NCBI GenBank assembly: GCA_025363605.1
Contig: JANYDO010000190.1
Span: 1-34,591, forward strand
Origin: Candidatus Kapaibacterium sp.
GTDB lineage: Bacteria > Bacteroidota > Ignavibacteria > Kapaibacteriales > UBA4661
DNA length: 34,591 bases
Direction: 5' to 3'
Below are positions 1 to 9,083 of this stretch, piece by piece (the first letter of the stretch is position 1; each line of letters begins with the position of its first letter). Under the pieces are notes generated by a model. It was not told where the DNA came from, did not search any database, and worked only from the letters and a program-made list of their open reading frames with translations. Made by a program: the position numbers and the translations under genes.

Positions 1-2
1 TA

Positions 3-593
3 AATTATGATCCAGCTCTTAAAGAGAGAGTTACCGCAAAAGACATACAATCCAAGAAGGGAATGACAGCACAAGCAAAAGTAGATTTTGCGCTGCGGAG
101 TCCAGAAATTTTTCAAACACCTAAAATTCTTATACGCAAAACAGCAGATAGAATCATCGCTTGTTATGATGACCGCGACGGGTATTACTATGACTCTCTT
201 GCATATGGGGTCTTACATTATCCGACTACGAAAATTTCTTTGCTATACATTCTGGGACTTCTCAATTCTAAACTGTTGAATCATATGCATGATGGTCTAT
301 CTCAGAATAAAGGTAAAGTATTTGCAAAAGTGCTGGCAGAAAATTTAAAAAAACTTCCTATTCGTACCATCAACTTCGACGACAAAGCCGAAAAAACTCA
401 ACACGACAATCTTACAGCCCTCGTCCAGCAAATGCTGGACGCACAAGCAAAACTGCGCACTGCGGGAAGCGACTTCGAGCGTGGGCAACTTGAGCAGAGC
501 ATAGCGCGTTTGGACGGCGCGATAGACGCACTGGTCTATGGTTTGTACGGGCTGACGGCAGAGGAAATACGGATAGTGGAGGGCGGTAACTGA
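3..593 (+). CDS. C-terminal part of an Eco57I/TaqI-like type II (IIG) restriction-modification enzyme; 5' end lies outside the window
   Basis: Frame is open from base 3 (NYDPALKERVTAKDIQSKKGMTAQAKV...). Motifs ILGLLNSKLLNHMHDGLSQNKGKVFAKVLAENLKKLPIRTINF...HDNLTALVQQMLDAQ...IDALVYGLYGLTAEEIRIVEG are typical of the TaqI-like C-terminal specificity domain. Confidence 0.85.
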   Translation, partial: NYDPALKERVTAKDIQSKKGMTAQAKVDFALRSPEIFQTPKILIRKTADRIIACYDDRDGYYYDSLAYGVLHYPTTKISLLYILGLLNSKLLNHMHDGLSQNKGKVFAKVLAENLKKLPIRTINFDDKAEKTQHDNLTALVQQMLDAQAKLRTAGSDFERGQLEQSIARLDGAIDALVYGLYGLTAEEIRIVEGGN

Positions 594-1357
594 TGTATCT
601 CATGTATGTGGACGAAAGCGGAGACACAGGGACGAGCAACAGTCCGACACGTTATTTTGTGCTCAGTGCGATGATTATTCACGAATCGCGTTGGCATGAA
701 ACATTAGAGAGTTTGATAGTTTTTCGGAAGCACCTCCGAGAAACAAAAGGTTTGAAATTACGGGAAGAAATTCACGCTTCTCATTTCATCACCAATCCGG
801 GTAAACTTGTGCGAATAAAGCGTCACGATCGCTTAGATATTTTGAAACAGTGCGTGGATTGGACGGCGAAACAAAACAATATGAACATTATCAGCGTCGT
901 TGCGGATAAGCAAAATCGCAAAAGCGGTGTGTTTGATTTTGCGTGGGAGGTGTTGCTTCAGCGTTTCGAGAACACACTCAACCATGGCAATTTTATCGGC
1001 ACTACGAATGCCAATGATCGTGGTATAGTAATTGCTGACAACACGGATGGAAAAAAATTGCAGGCTTTAGCACGAAGGATGCGCCGCTATAACCCTGTTC
1101 CGAATGTGCAGAGCATATACGATGGTGGCTCACGTAACCTTGCGACAACGCATATTGTGGAAGATATCGCAATGAAAGATTCTGCTACGTCGTACTTTCA
1201 TCAAATTGTGGATGTCATCGCTTATTGCCTGCGTCAGAGGTATGAGCCAAATGCTTACATGAAAAATAAAGGTGGAAATCACTTTTATGAGCGTCTTAAC
1301 CCCGTACTCGTCAAGAAGACTTCCCGAACACATCCGTTAGGGATTGTAGAAGTATGA
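593..1357 (+). CDS. DUF3800 domain-containing protein
   Basis: N-terminal MYLMYVDESGDTG motif, internal VIADNTDG and C-terminal HQIVDVIAYCLRQRYE; start overlaps the upstream stop (TGATG). Confidence 0.85.
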   Translation: MYLMYVDESGDTGTSNSPTRYFVLSAMIIHESRWHETLESLIVFRKHLRETKGLKLREEIHASHFITNPGKLVRIKRHDRLDILKQCVDWTAKQNNMNIISVVADKQNRKSGVFDFAWEVLLQRFENTLNHGNFIGTTNANDRGIVIADNTDGKKLQALARRMRRYNPVPNVQSIYDGGSRNLATTHIVEDIAMKDSATSYFHQIVDVIAYCLRQRYEPNAYMKNKGGNHFYERLNPVLVKKTSRTHPLGIVEV

Positions 1358-1469
1358 GGTAGGGAGCATAAAAAAGGGACAACATAAACTATGCGTCCCG
1401 GGTGAATCCTAGTCCGTAGTCTAGCTTCGTTTCGGATTCACTACTAAATTACACAAATCAAGATGTTTT

Positions 1470-1605
1470 CCCTAACAAAGAATATTAGGGCTTTCGCAAA
1501 CCCGCGCATTTGTAGGCAAGGGGCTGAAACCCCTTGTTAAATAAAGCATTGTGTAACAACGGGCTTTAGCCCATTGTCTTCGATATTTGCGAAAGTCCTA
1601 AATAT
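1470..1605. repeat. MITE/REPIN-like element: imperfect terminal inverted repeats enclosing two hairpins
   Basis: TAGGGCTTTCGCAAA (1486-1500) pairs with TTTGCGAAAGTCCTA (1586-1600) with one mismatch. Internal hairpins CAAGGGG-ctgaaa-CCCCTTG (1517-1536) and CAACGGGCTttAGCCCATTG (1558-1577). CCCTAA/TTAGGG (1470-1490) abuts the left end. Confidence 0.6.
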
Positions 1606-1610
1606 ATAAA

Positions 1611-1652
1611 AAAGCCTGTCTTGCCGAAAGTTTTACGGACAAGACAGGCTTT
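1611..1652 (-). terminator. Rho-independent terminator, possibly bidirectional, downstream of the E2 gene
   Basis: Perfect 13-bp stem AAAGCCTGTCTTG/CAAGACAGGCTTT with T-runs on both sides. Confidence 0.85.
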
Positions 1653-1669
1653 CTTTTTGAGAGAATTTT

Positions 1670-3460
1670 TTAGATACGCACAGTATTTTCGTTCATACCT
1701 TGAATCGTATCCACAATCGTTTTCAAGAATTGTCCGCCGACCATACCGTCAATAACACGATGGTCAACCGTTACAGAAATGTAGCACATACTCCGCACTG
1801 TTACCACATCTTCACCGTCCAGTTCACGAACGACGGGGCGTTTTTCAATTGCACCTAAACCGACAATCGCGCACTGCGGCTGGTTAATGATTGGCGTACC
1901 GGTAAGGATATTAAACGTGCCGAAGTTAGTGAGGGTAATCGTGCCACCCGAAATGTCGTCCGGTGCGAGTTTTTTCGCGCGGGCGCGTGTAGCGAGGTCA
2001 TTCACGCTGCGGGCAATGCCGGTAAAGCTCTGCATATCGGCGCTTTTGATGACCGGAACAATCAGATTGCCGTCCGGCAATGCTGTTGCCATGCCGAAAT
2101 GAACGCTCTTGTGACGGATAATCTTTGTGCCTTCTACACTCACATTCACCATCGGACATTTCTTCACTGCCTCGACAATACCGTGAATGAAGAATGGAGT
2201 AAAGGTAAGTTTTTGTCCTTCGCGCTTCTCAAACTCGCCACGATAGCGCTCACGGAGACGTACAATACTTGTAACGTCTGCTTCGGCAATCAAGGTGACG
2301 TGCGGCGAAGTATGAACGGACTGTACCATATGAACAGCGATGCGCTCGCGCACTCTGTCCATCGGGATAATCTCGATATTTTGCCCATATTTTTTGTAAA
2401 TCTGCTCATCGCCGGGCGTAACAGCCACAGGCGCAGCGGCGGGCGCGGGCGCTGAAGGTGCTGCGGGCGCAGATGGAGCATAAACAGGAGCGGCGATAGG
2501 TGCTGGCGCTTTACCACGATTCTGCAAGAAGCCCATAACATCAGTTTTCGTCACACGACCTTCTAAGCCGGTTCCGGGAATGGCATCTAACTCGTTTTGC
2601 GCAATGCCTTCGGTCTTTGCAATGGAGCGTACAAGTGGGGAGTAGAAGCGTCCGCCGGATGAGCGCACCACTTCTCCTGCCGGAACAAGTGCCGGAGCGG
2701 GCATGGAAGCCGGAACAGGCGCGGGAGCTTGAGCAATATTTGCCGGGGCGGGCATCGAAGCCGGAACAGGTGCGGACACGGGAGTTGGTGCAGGCGCGGG
2801 AGCAGAAGCCGCAGGAGCGCTTGCGCCACTTGATATTTGAGCAATAACTTTTCCTACCTCAACGGTGTCGCCGACTTGGAAAAGAATACTTGCCAGAACG
2901 CCTGCGACGGGCGACGGTACTTCGGTATCTACCTTGTCGGTGGAGATTTCCAAAATCGTTTCGTCGCGCTCTACTTTGTCGCCTACTTTTTTGAGCCAAT
3001 TCAGAATTTTTCCTTCTTGTATGGATTCACCCATCTTCGGCATCACCACGTCGAGCAATGCACCACCGGAAGCCGGCACGGAAGCAGGAGCGGCTGCGGG
3101 AGCTGGCGCAGGGACAGGAGCAGGAGTTGGTGCTACGGCAACGACGGGAGTTGGCGCGGGAGCAGGAGTTGGCGGCGGTGCTGCCGGAGCAGGCGCACTT
3201 GCGCTCACGGAAGCATTTACGTCGGTTTCGATGTAGGCAATGACCGTACCGACTTCGACAGTATCGCCTACGTTATAGGCGAGCTGTGCTACCACGCCTG
3301 CGACGGGCGATGGTACTTCGGTATCAACTTTATCGGTAGAAATTTCGAGAAGAATTTCATCACGTTCAATTTTGTCGCCGACTTTTTTCAGCCAGTTCAA
3401 AATTTTGCCTTCTTGAATGGACTCGCCCATTTTCGGCATCACCACGTCAACTTTTGCCAT
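1670..3460 (-). CDS. 2-oxoacid dehydrogenase E2 component (dihydrolipoamide acyltransferase) with two lipoyl domains
   Basis: Two copies of DVVMPKMGESIQEGKILNWLKKVGDK...EISTDKVDTEVPSPVAGV, Ala/Pro linkers, peripheral-subunit-binding domain (YSPLVRSIAKTEGI), and catalytic DHRVIDG. Start set at MAKVDVVMPKMG. Confidence 0.93.
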   Translation of the reverse strand: MAKVDVVMPKMGESIQEGKILNWLKKVGDKIERDEILLEISTDKVDTEVPSPVAGVVAQLAYNVGDTVEVGTVIAYIETDVNASVSASAPAPAAPPPTPAPAPTPVVAVAPTPAPVPAPAPAAAPASVPASGGALLDVVMPKMGESIQEGKILNWLKKVGDKVERDETILEISTDKVDTEVPSPVAGVLASILFQVGDTVEVGKVIAQISSGASAPAASAPAPAPTPVSAPVPASMPAPANIAQAPAPVPASMPAPALVPAGEVVRSSGGRFYSPLVRSIAKTEGIAQNELDAIPGTGLEGRVTKTDVMGFLQNRGKAPAPIAAPVYAPSAPAAPSAPAPAAAPVAVTPGDEQIYKKYGQNIEIIPMDRVRERIAVHMVQSVHTSPHVTLIAEADVTSIVRLRERYRGEFEKREGQKLTFTPFFIHGIVEAVKKCPMVNVSVEGTKIIRHKSVHFGMATALPDGNLIVPVIKSADMQSFTGIARSVNDLATRARAKKLAPDDISGGTITLTNFGTFNILTGTPIINQPQCAIVGLGAIEKRPVVRELDGEDVVTVRSMCYISVTVDHRVIDGMVGGQFLKTIVDTIQGMNENTVRI

Positions 3461-3585
3461 AGCTCTTGACTCCAAATATGAAATTACGAATGTGAAATTA
3501 CAAATTGCGAATACAGGTAGAATTGCGAATGAGAATTAACCGCGCTGTTTTTATCCGTAATTCTCACGTCGTCATTCGGCATTGA

Positions 3586-3936
3586 TTACAGCACGTGTTC
3601 GGGAACTTCGACGCTGATAACGATTAAATCTTCTTCCACATCCAGCCACCATTCGTCGTCGAATCTGTCTTGGAGTTTGTGCGCTTCTTTGGGAGAAAGA
3701 TTTGTTTTGATGAGAACTGAAAGATACTCCAAATCATTTGCTTCGTCCTTCTCGTCCGGCTCAGTTTCATGCCGAAGTTCTGCGCGTTGCAGTGCCTTGC
3801 CGAAGATTTTGACAATATGCTCGTAGGCATCGGTCAAAATCGGAAAAAGATGTGGATAATCTTCAATAAAAAGCTCTACAACGGGCGTGTTAAAGACCGT
3901 GTACATTTCTTCAAGTTTTGCGATTTCGTATTGCAT
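3586..3936 (-). CDS. Hypothetical acidic protein (116 aa)
   Basis: Likely start is the internal MQYEIAKLEEMY; plausible codon pattern; no family recognised. Confidence 0.6.
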   Translation of the reverse strand: MQYEIAKLEEMYTVFNTPVVELFIEDYPHLFPILTDAYEHIVKIFGKALQRAELRHETEPDEKDEANDLEYLSVLIKTNLSPKEAHKLQDRFDDEWWLDVEEDLIVISVEVPEHVL

Positions 3937-4148
3937 AGCGCTCCCCGTCAGGATTGAATGGGTGAATGATGATTGTGCATAATGCTGTGAATTGAATAAA
4001 AAGCGCACCGAAACTAGACACAACGACTTACGTTTGGGCGCTTGTACGGAAGCAGTCGGGAACAAATCTAAGAATTTTTTTTTGTTGTACATACTTTTTG
4101 TTGTGCCGAAGGCGTGGAAAAATTTCCTTCTCCTCTGCAAAGCAACGC

Positions 4149-4189
4149 AAAAAAGGCTACTCTTCACCTTTTTCGTGAGCAGTAGCCTT
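4149..4189 (-). terminator. Rho-independent terminator of the metallopeptidase gene
   Basis: On the minus strand AAGGCTACTGCTCACGAAAAAGGTGAAGAGTAGCCTTTTTTG: near-perfect stem followed by a T run. Confidence 0.85.
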
Positions 4190-4209
4190 GTTGTTATGAG
4201 ATGGGGATA

Positions 4210-7200
4210 TTACCGTACAAGTATCATCATTATACGTTTACCGAAATTTTGCCCTTCCATTTGCACCTGTGCGGAATAAACACCGCTTGCGAGGGCTTGC
4301 CCGCTCTCGTCGCGTCCGTCCCAGACAATGCGCTGTTCACCAGACGATACGTTAGAAAGCGTCAGTGTCCGCACAATGATTCCACTAGCTGAACTCACCA
4401 CCACACGCACTGCGCCGCTTTCCGTCTGATTCCACACAAGAGTTGTTTCTTCGGTGAAAGGATTGGGATAGCTTTGTATAGGGCTTACACCACTGAATAC
4501 ACTAGCGCTGACGGGCGATTCACTTGCATTCGGGCTGTTTTGTGGAAGATTCGCTGTCAGGAGTACACGCGCACCGATGGACAGGTCATTTTCGCTTGCG
4601 CTATGCACAATCTCTGCGCGGTATTCCTGACCGACGACCGCTGAGGTAGTGCGAACAAAAATGGTAGCGTGTGCTTGTGCAGCAATCGGCGTAAGCGTGA
4701 GGTTTTGCTGCCATGGACCATGCTGACTCAGGCTTGCTTCGGCACCTTGTGGAATCCGAACCTGAATGGAGCTTGCAATGCCGTCTGCTTGAAGTTGATA
4801 GGAGCGAACAGGGTTTGTCATCGTCTGCGAACTGAAAATCGTACCAAAATCAAGTCTGCTTGCTGATACCGTCAAGGTGGGCTTGAGCGACGAACCCAGC
4901 AGGCGAAGCGTCGCTGTTGTTCCGTTCATCCGATGCGTAAGCGCTCCCGAAAAAATACCTTCCCAGCGCGGCTGAAAGCGAACATAGACAATCTGGCGTA
5001 TGCGTCCGTCTTGCGGCGTGATGGTGAGCGAATCGCTCCACGAATTATTATCGGCAAGAGCAATCGTGAAGCCGTTTGATGCCATGAGCGTTATCGGTGT
5101 CGCTCCATTTGCCGCTTCCAACCAGTACGTTGCTGTCGAACTGAGGCGCTGAGGAACATAGCCAAAGTTGATGATGCCCTGCACCATTTGCTGTGATGTT
5201 CTGAATATGACGATAGGTTGGACAACATTTGCGCGAACAAGTAATGACGAACTTGTACCGCCAACGCTATGCGTGATGCGGCTTGTGAATATGCCGAGCG
5301 TATTGGCTTCGTAGCGTACAAAAATTGTGGCGGCGACGATTCTGTCTATCGGCAAAAGCGTAAGGCTATTTTGCCACGGACCATTCATACCTGTTGAAAT
5401 CATTACGCCCGTTGCTGTGGTAATAACCAAGGGTGCTTCAATGTTCGTCACACGAAGGAAGTACGATGCGACCGTGCTTTGTCCGAAAGGAAGCGTACCC
5501 AATGGAAGTTCCGGCTCGTGGCTGATGAACGCCCGTTGCGTAAAGCCGACAACGGGCAGCACTGCCACAGCATTACCCGACCAATGCGTAATTCGTCCCT
5601 CAATAATGCCATCCTGACGAGGCGTAGTACGAACCCAAACCGTAGTGCGAAAAACTGCCGTATCTTGGCGATTGGGAACGGGTATTTCCAATCGTGATTG
5701 CCACGTGCCTGTGGAGGACAGCGCTACTTGAATATCACCCGACAGTACAAGACCGATAGATGAAGTTAGCCCCCAGCCTTGAATTTCATACATAACGGGC
5801 GCAGATGCTTCGCCAACACGTGCCGGTGGCAATATCAAGGATGTAGGATTCAGCGACAGTAAAGCGCTGGTATCCACTGCACCCGACAACGATACTTCAA
5901 TCGGTTCTGTTTGTCCGTCATAGACAAGGCGAATAACTGCCGAACGGTTCCGCGCAGCCGTCGGACGGTAGCGAATAGCAATGGTCTGTATTTCGCCGCC
6001 ACCCAGCGTTGTGCCGACGATGTGGGAATTGCTGACAATCGTAAAATCACTCGCATCTGCACCGCTTATGGAAACAGAGCGAAGGGTAAATCCCGATGTC
6101 GAAGTGTTTTGCAAGGAAAGATTCATCGTAAAAGAGCTATTGATGCGGAGTGCCGGAAACGACAGCGATGACGTTGCGGGCTGTACACCACTTGGGAAGG
6201 TAAACATTTGCGAAAAAGCGGGCGTATTGGTCGGCGTTATCACTTCGACAGCGCCGGACGAACCAACTCCGGTAATCGCAGTAATTTGTGTCGGACTGTT
6301 AATCGTAAAGGATTGAGCATCCGTGCCGCCGAAGCGCACACCCGTCGCATTCTGGAAATTGGTACCCAAAATGACAACGCTTGTTCCTCGACCGCCGCGC
6401 AGTGGTGAGACGGAAGTGATGACGGCAATCTGTTGTCCGCCATTACCACCATTGCCTCCGTTACCACCATTCGTACCTCCGTTACCGCCATTTGTGCCAG
6501 TCAGCGTAAAGGATTGGGACGATGTTGCCATATTGGTCGGCGTAATAACTTGGATTGTCCCCGATGCTCCGCCCTGCCCAACAATGGCAGTAATGCGAGT
6601 ATCATCCAGAACCGTGAAATAAATCGCATTCACGCCGCCGAAGCGCACTGCACTTGCCAGATTGAAGCCGCTTCCTGTGATGAGTACGGCAGTACCGGCG
6701 CTGCCGCTTGTGGGCGAGAACGAGCTAATTGCAGCGAGTTGTTGTCCGCCGCTGCCATTATTTCCGCCGTTGCCGGAATAGGTAAAGCCTTGAGCAGAGA
6801 AGGCTGTATTCGTGAGGGTTGCCACTTGCACGGTTCCGCTTGCTCCCGCGCCAACAATGGCAGTAATGCGCGTGGTGCTATTAACGGTGAAGGACTGTGC
6901 TGCCACGCCGCCAAAGCGTACTGCACTGACATTAGTAAAATTGCTGCCTGTAATAACGACGGTCGTTCCTCGTGTACCGCTTAGTGGCGAGAAGGAACTG
7001 ATAGAAGCAGATGGCTGCGGTGCAATGAATGTGAAATTTTGTGCGGATGTTGCCGTGTTTTGTGCAGTAAATACTTGTACAGCGCCGCTCGCGCCGGCAC
7101 CAAGAACGGCTGTAATTTGTGTCGGGCTATTGACCGTATAAAACGCAGCATTTGTATTGCCGAAGCGCACCGCCGTTACGTTGGTGAAACCAATGCCCGT

Positions 7201-8898
7201 AATGATAACCGATATGCCTTGTCCGGCGCTTGTGGGACTAAAGGACGTAATAGAAGCAGGCGGAACAGTAAAACTAAATTGTCCGGCAGAAATTGCAGTA
7301 TTGGTCGCTGCCACGACTTGCACTAAGCCGCTCGCACCGGAGGCAAGCACCGCCGTCACCTGTGTCGGACTATTGACCGTAAAGGACTGTGCCGCCACGC
7401 CGCCAAAGCGCACCGCGCTGACACCCGTGAAATTCGTACCGGAAATCACGACCGATGTTCCCTGACCACCGCTTGTGGGGCTGAACGATGTGATGGTAGC
7501 TGTGGGAGTAACCACACCTGCCACGCTAATGCACGATGCTGCCTCAGCACGTGTACGCATGAGGGTTACGCATTGCGGATGGAAAACAACATCTATATTG
7601 GACATACCCCCAGGCAATGTGTGGCAATAGCTCATAATTGTTCCGCGGCTGGGTACAATGGCGGAAATGCAGGTCTCGCCAGGCTGGATAGCACATCTGT
7701 CAAGCGGACCGCCGGGCCATGTGCAACTATGCGTATGCGGCGAGCCGAAATTATGTCCTAATTCGTGTGCGACTACCACCGTTGTCCAACCCGGATCAAT
7801 GGGAAACGATGTACGCAGATTCGCTGAAACGCCATAGCCAGCACCACGGCTGCACAGTGCATTCAGATACGCTATGCCGCCACCCAATAAACGTGATGAA
7901 AGAAGATGCGCCAAATCGCGGTTAATACTTCCTTGAGTTGTGTTCCAGATATTCGCCATGGAAGACAAGATAGAACCTGTCGAGGTCAAGCCCGCATACG
8001 GGTCGGGTGTTGTCCAGACCTGAACATGGGAAACAAGAAGTTGAGTATTGATGTCGCGCTCATAAATTTGCGAAACGGCAGCAATCACGGCTCCGGCATA
8101 CTGCGTCGCCTGTGCTTGACTTGAGCCGAGTGCTTGGTATGTGGCATAGTCAATCACAATGGCTATTTCTGCTTCAAGGCGAAATGCCGATTGGAGTTGT
8201 GCACCATTCTTTGAGGATTGCTGACGGCTATCGTTAGCGTGGTCGTGGTCGGTCTCTACATCGGGAGATTCGCAGGAGAAAGTACGCGGTTCTTTAAGAT
8301 TGTCCGACGAGTAGAGTGCATAAACACCATCATTGTCGGAAGCGTCTTGCTGTGCGGTCTCGTCGCCCGTCGGCACGGATTCAATCGTCAGTGTTTTTCC
8401 ACCGAATCGCACCGTCATCAAGACCTTGCCACCGCTCACGCTCATATTGACTTGTGAAGATTTATCGCCATTGACTGTACCCCGATACAGCGCAAAGTCC
8501 TTGTCGAGCGTGATAGATTCTTCACCGCTTGAGGTCTTGGCGGTAAATGTTGCATTGGGTGTGAAAGGATTATAGGGCTGCAAGGAAACATTCAGTGTTT
8601 GCCCCGGTATCGGTAGGGCAAGGGAAAGATTGTCGTGCTTACGTGCAAGGAGCTGCTGGAAAGCATCAGGACGAATGGTAAGCAGCGAATACTTTGAAAA
8701 TGCTTGCTCTGCTCGGCGCGAAGCATTTTGAAGGCGGACAGATGCAGTTTGTGCATTGGCGGGTACGGCTTCAAAAAGCTGAAGCGTTTGGGCACTAAGC
8801 GAAAAGGTAGGGGCTATACTCAGAAAAAAGATGCAAAGCATCAAGCGCACAATAGCAATTTGCGTCCTGAGCGGCAAGGAGTTGGAAGAGAAGTACAT
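4210..8898 (-). CDS. Large secreted metzincin (reprolysin/M12B-like) zinc metallopeptidase with five IPT/TIG repeats, ASPM/Fn3-like repeats and a C-terminal T9SS-type sorting domain
   Basis: Signal-like N-terminus; HELGHNFGSPHT zinc motif and TIMSYCH Met-turn; five ITSFSPTSGGQGTSVVISGTNF-type TIG repeats; C-terminal YPNPFTEETTLVWNQ...WDGRDESGQALASGVYSAQVQMEGQNFGKRIMMILVR. Start probably MYFSSNSLP; the ORF opens at 8943. Confidence 0.88.
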   Translation of the reverse strand: MYFSSNSLPLRTQIAIVRLMLCIFFLSIAPTFSLSAQTLQLFEAVPANAQTASVRLQNASRRAEQAFSKYSLLTIRPDAFQQLLARKHDNLSLALPIPGQTLNVSLQPYNPFTPNATFTAKTSSGEESITLDKDFALYRGTVNGDKSSQVNMSVSGGKVLMTVRFGGKTLTIESVPTGDETAQQDASDNDGVYALYSSDNLKEPRTFSCESPDVETDHDHANDSRQQSSKNGAQLQSAFRLEAEIAIVIDYATYQALGSSQAQATQYAGAVIAAVSQIYERDINTQLLVSHVQVWTTPDPYAGLTSTGSILSSMANIWNTTQGSINRDLAHLLSSRLLGGGIAYLNALCSRGAGYGVSANLRTSFPIDPGWTTVVVAHELGHNFGSPHTHSCTWPGGPLDRCAIQPGETCISAIVPSRGTIMSYCHTLPGGMSNIDVVFHPQCVTLMRTRAEAASCISVAGVVTPTATITSFSPTSGGQGTSVVISGTNFTGVSAVRFGGVAAQSFTVNSPTQVTAVLASGASGLVQVVAATNTAISAGQFSFTVPPASITSFSPTSAGQGISVIITGIGFTNVTAVRFGNTNAAFYTVNSPTQITAVLGAGASGAVQVFTAQNTATSAQNFTFIAPQPSASISSFSPLSGTRGTTVVITGSNFTNVSAVRFGGVAAQSFTVNSTTRITAIVGAGASGTVQVATLTNTAFSAQGFTYSGNGGNNGSGGQQLAAISSFSPTSGSAGTAVLITGSGFNLASAVRFGGVNAIYFTVLDDTRITAIVGQGGASGTIQVITPTNMATSSQSFTLTGTNGGNGGTNGGNGGNGGNGGQQIAVITSVSPLRGGRGTSVVILGTNFQNATGVRFGGTDAQSFTINSPTQITAITGVGSSGAVEVITPTNTPAFSQMFTFPSGVQPATSSLSFPALRINSSFTMNLSLQNTSTSGFTLRSVSISGADASDFTIVSNSHIVGTTLGGGEIQTIAIRYRPTAARNRSAVIRLVYDGQTEPIEVSLSGAVDTSALLSLNPTSLILPPARVGEASAPVMYEIQGWGLTSSIGLVLSGDIQVALSSTGTWQSRLEIPVPNRQDTAVFRTTVWVRTTPRQDGIIEGRITHWSGNAVAVLPVVGFTQRAFISHEPELPLGTLPFGQSTVASYFLRVTNIEAPLVITTATGVMISTGMNGPWQNSLTLLPIDRIVAATIFVRYEANTLGIFTSRITHSVGGTSSSLLVRANVVQPIVIFRTSQQMVQGIINFGYVPQRLSSTATYWLEAANGATPITLMASNGFTIALADNNSWSDSLTITPQDGRIRQIVYVRFQPRWEGIFSGALTHRMNGTTATLRLLGSSLKPTLTVSASRLDFGTIFSSQTMTNPVRSYQLQADGIASSIQVRIPQGAEASLSQHGPWQQNLTLTPIAAQAHATIFVRTTSAVVGQEYRAEIVHSASENDLSIGARVLLTANLPQNSPNASESPVSASVFSGVSPIQSYPNPFTEETTLVWNQTESGAVRVVVSSASGIIVRTLTLSNVSSGEQRIVWDGRDESGQALASGVYSAQVQMEGQNFGKRIMMILVR

Positions 8899-9083
8899 GG
8901 CAACACTCGCTAAAAAATGGTAAAAAAAATAGTTTGTATCCAATTTTCATTTCATTTGTTGTTGTTTGATTGGGACAAATTTCGCTGTTTTGCGTGTCGA
9001 AAACGTGAGCCGCTTCGTCAGGACTTTCTATGCCATACGGTAAGTTTTTCCTATGCCTAAAAGTCATAGTCTGCTTGTGTGGC

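Noticed and set aside
1381-1470. Considered as a tRNA or tRNA remnant downstream of the RM locus
   Set aside because: No T-arm GTTCRANYC motif, anticodon arm or acceptor stem could be built.
2837-3469. 210-aa plus-strand ORF antisense to the E2 gene
   Set aside because: Composition is a mirror of the lipoyl/Ala-Pro coding sequence; no recognisable domain; E2 on the opposite strand is certain.
6434-6500. Possible CRISPR-like array in the TIG/GGN region
   Set aside because: Repeats are in-frame coding repeats of a Gly/Asn linker without spacers.
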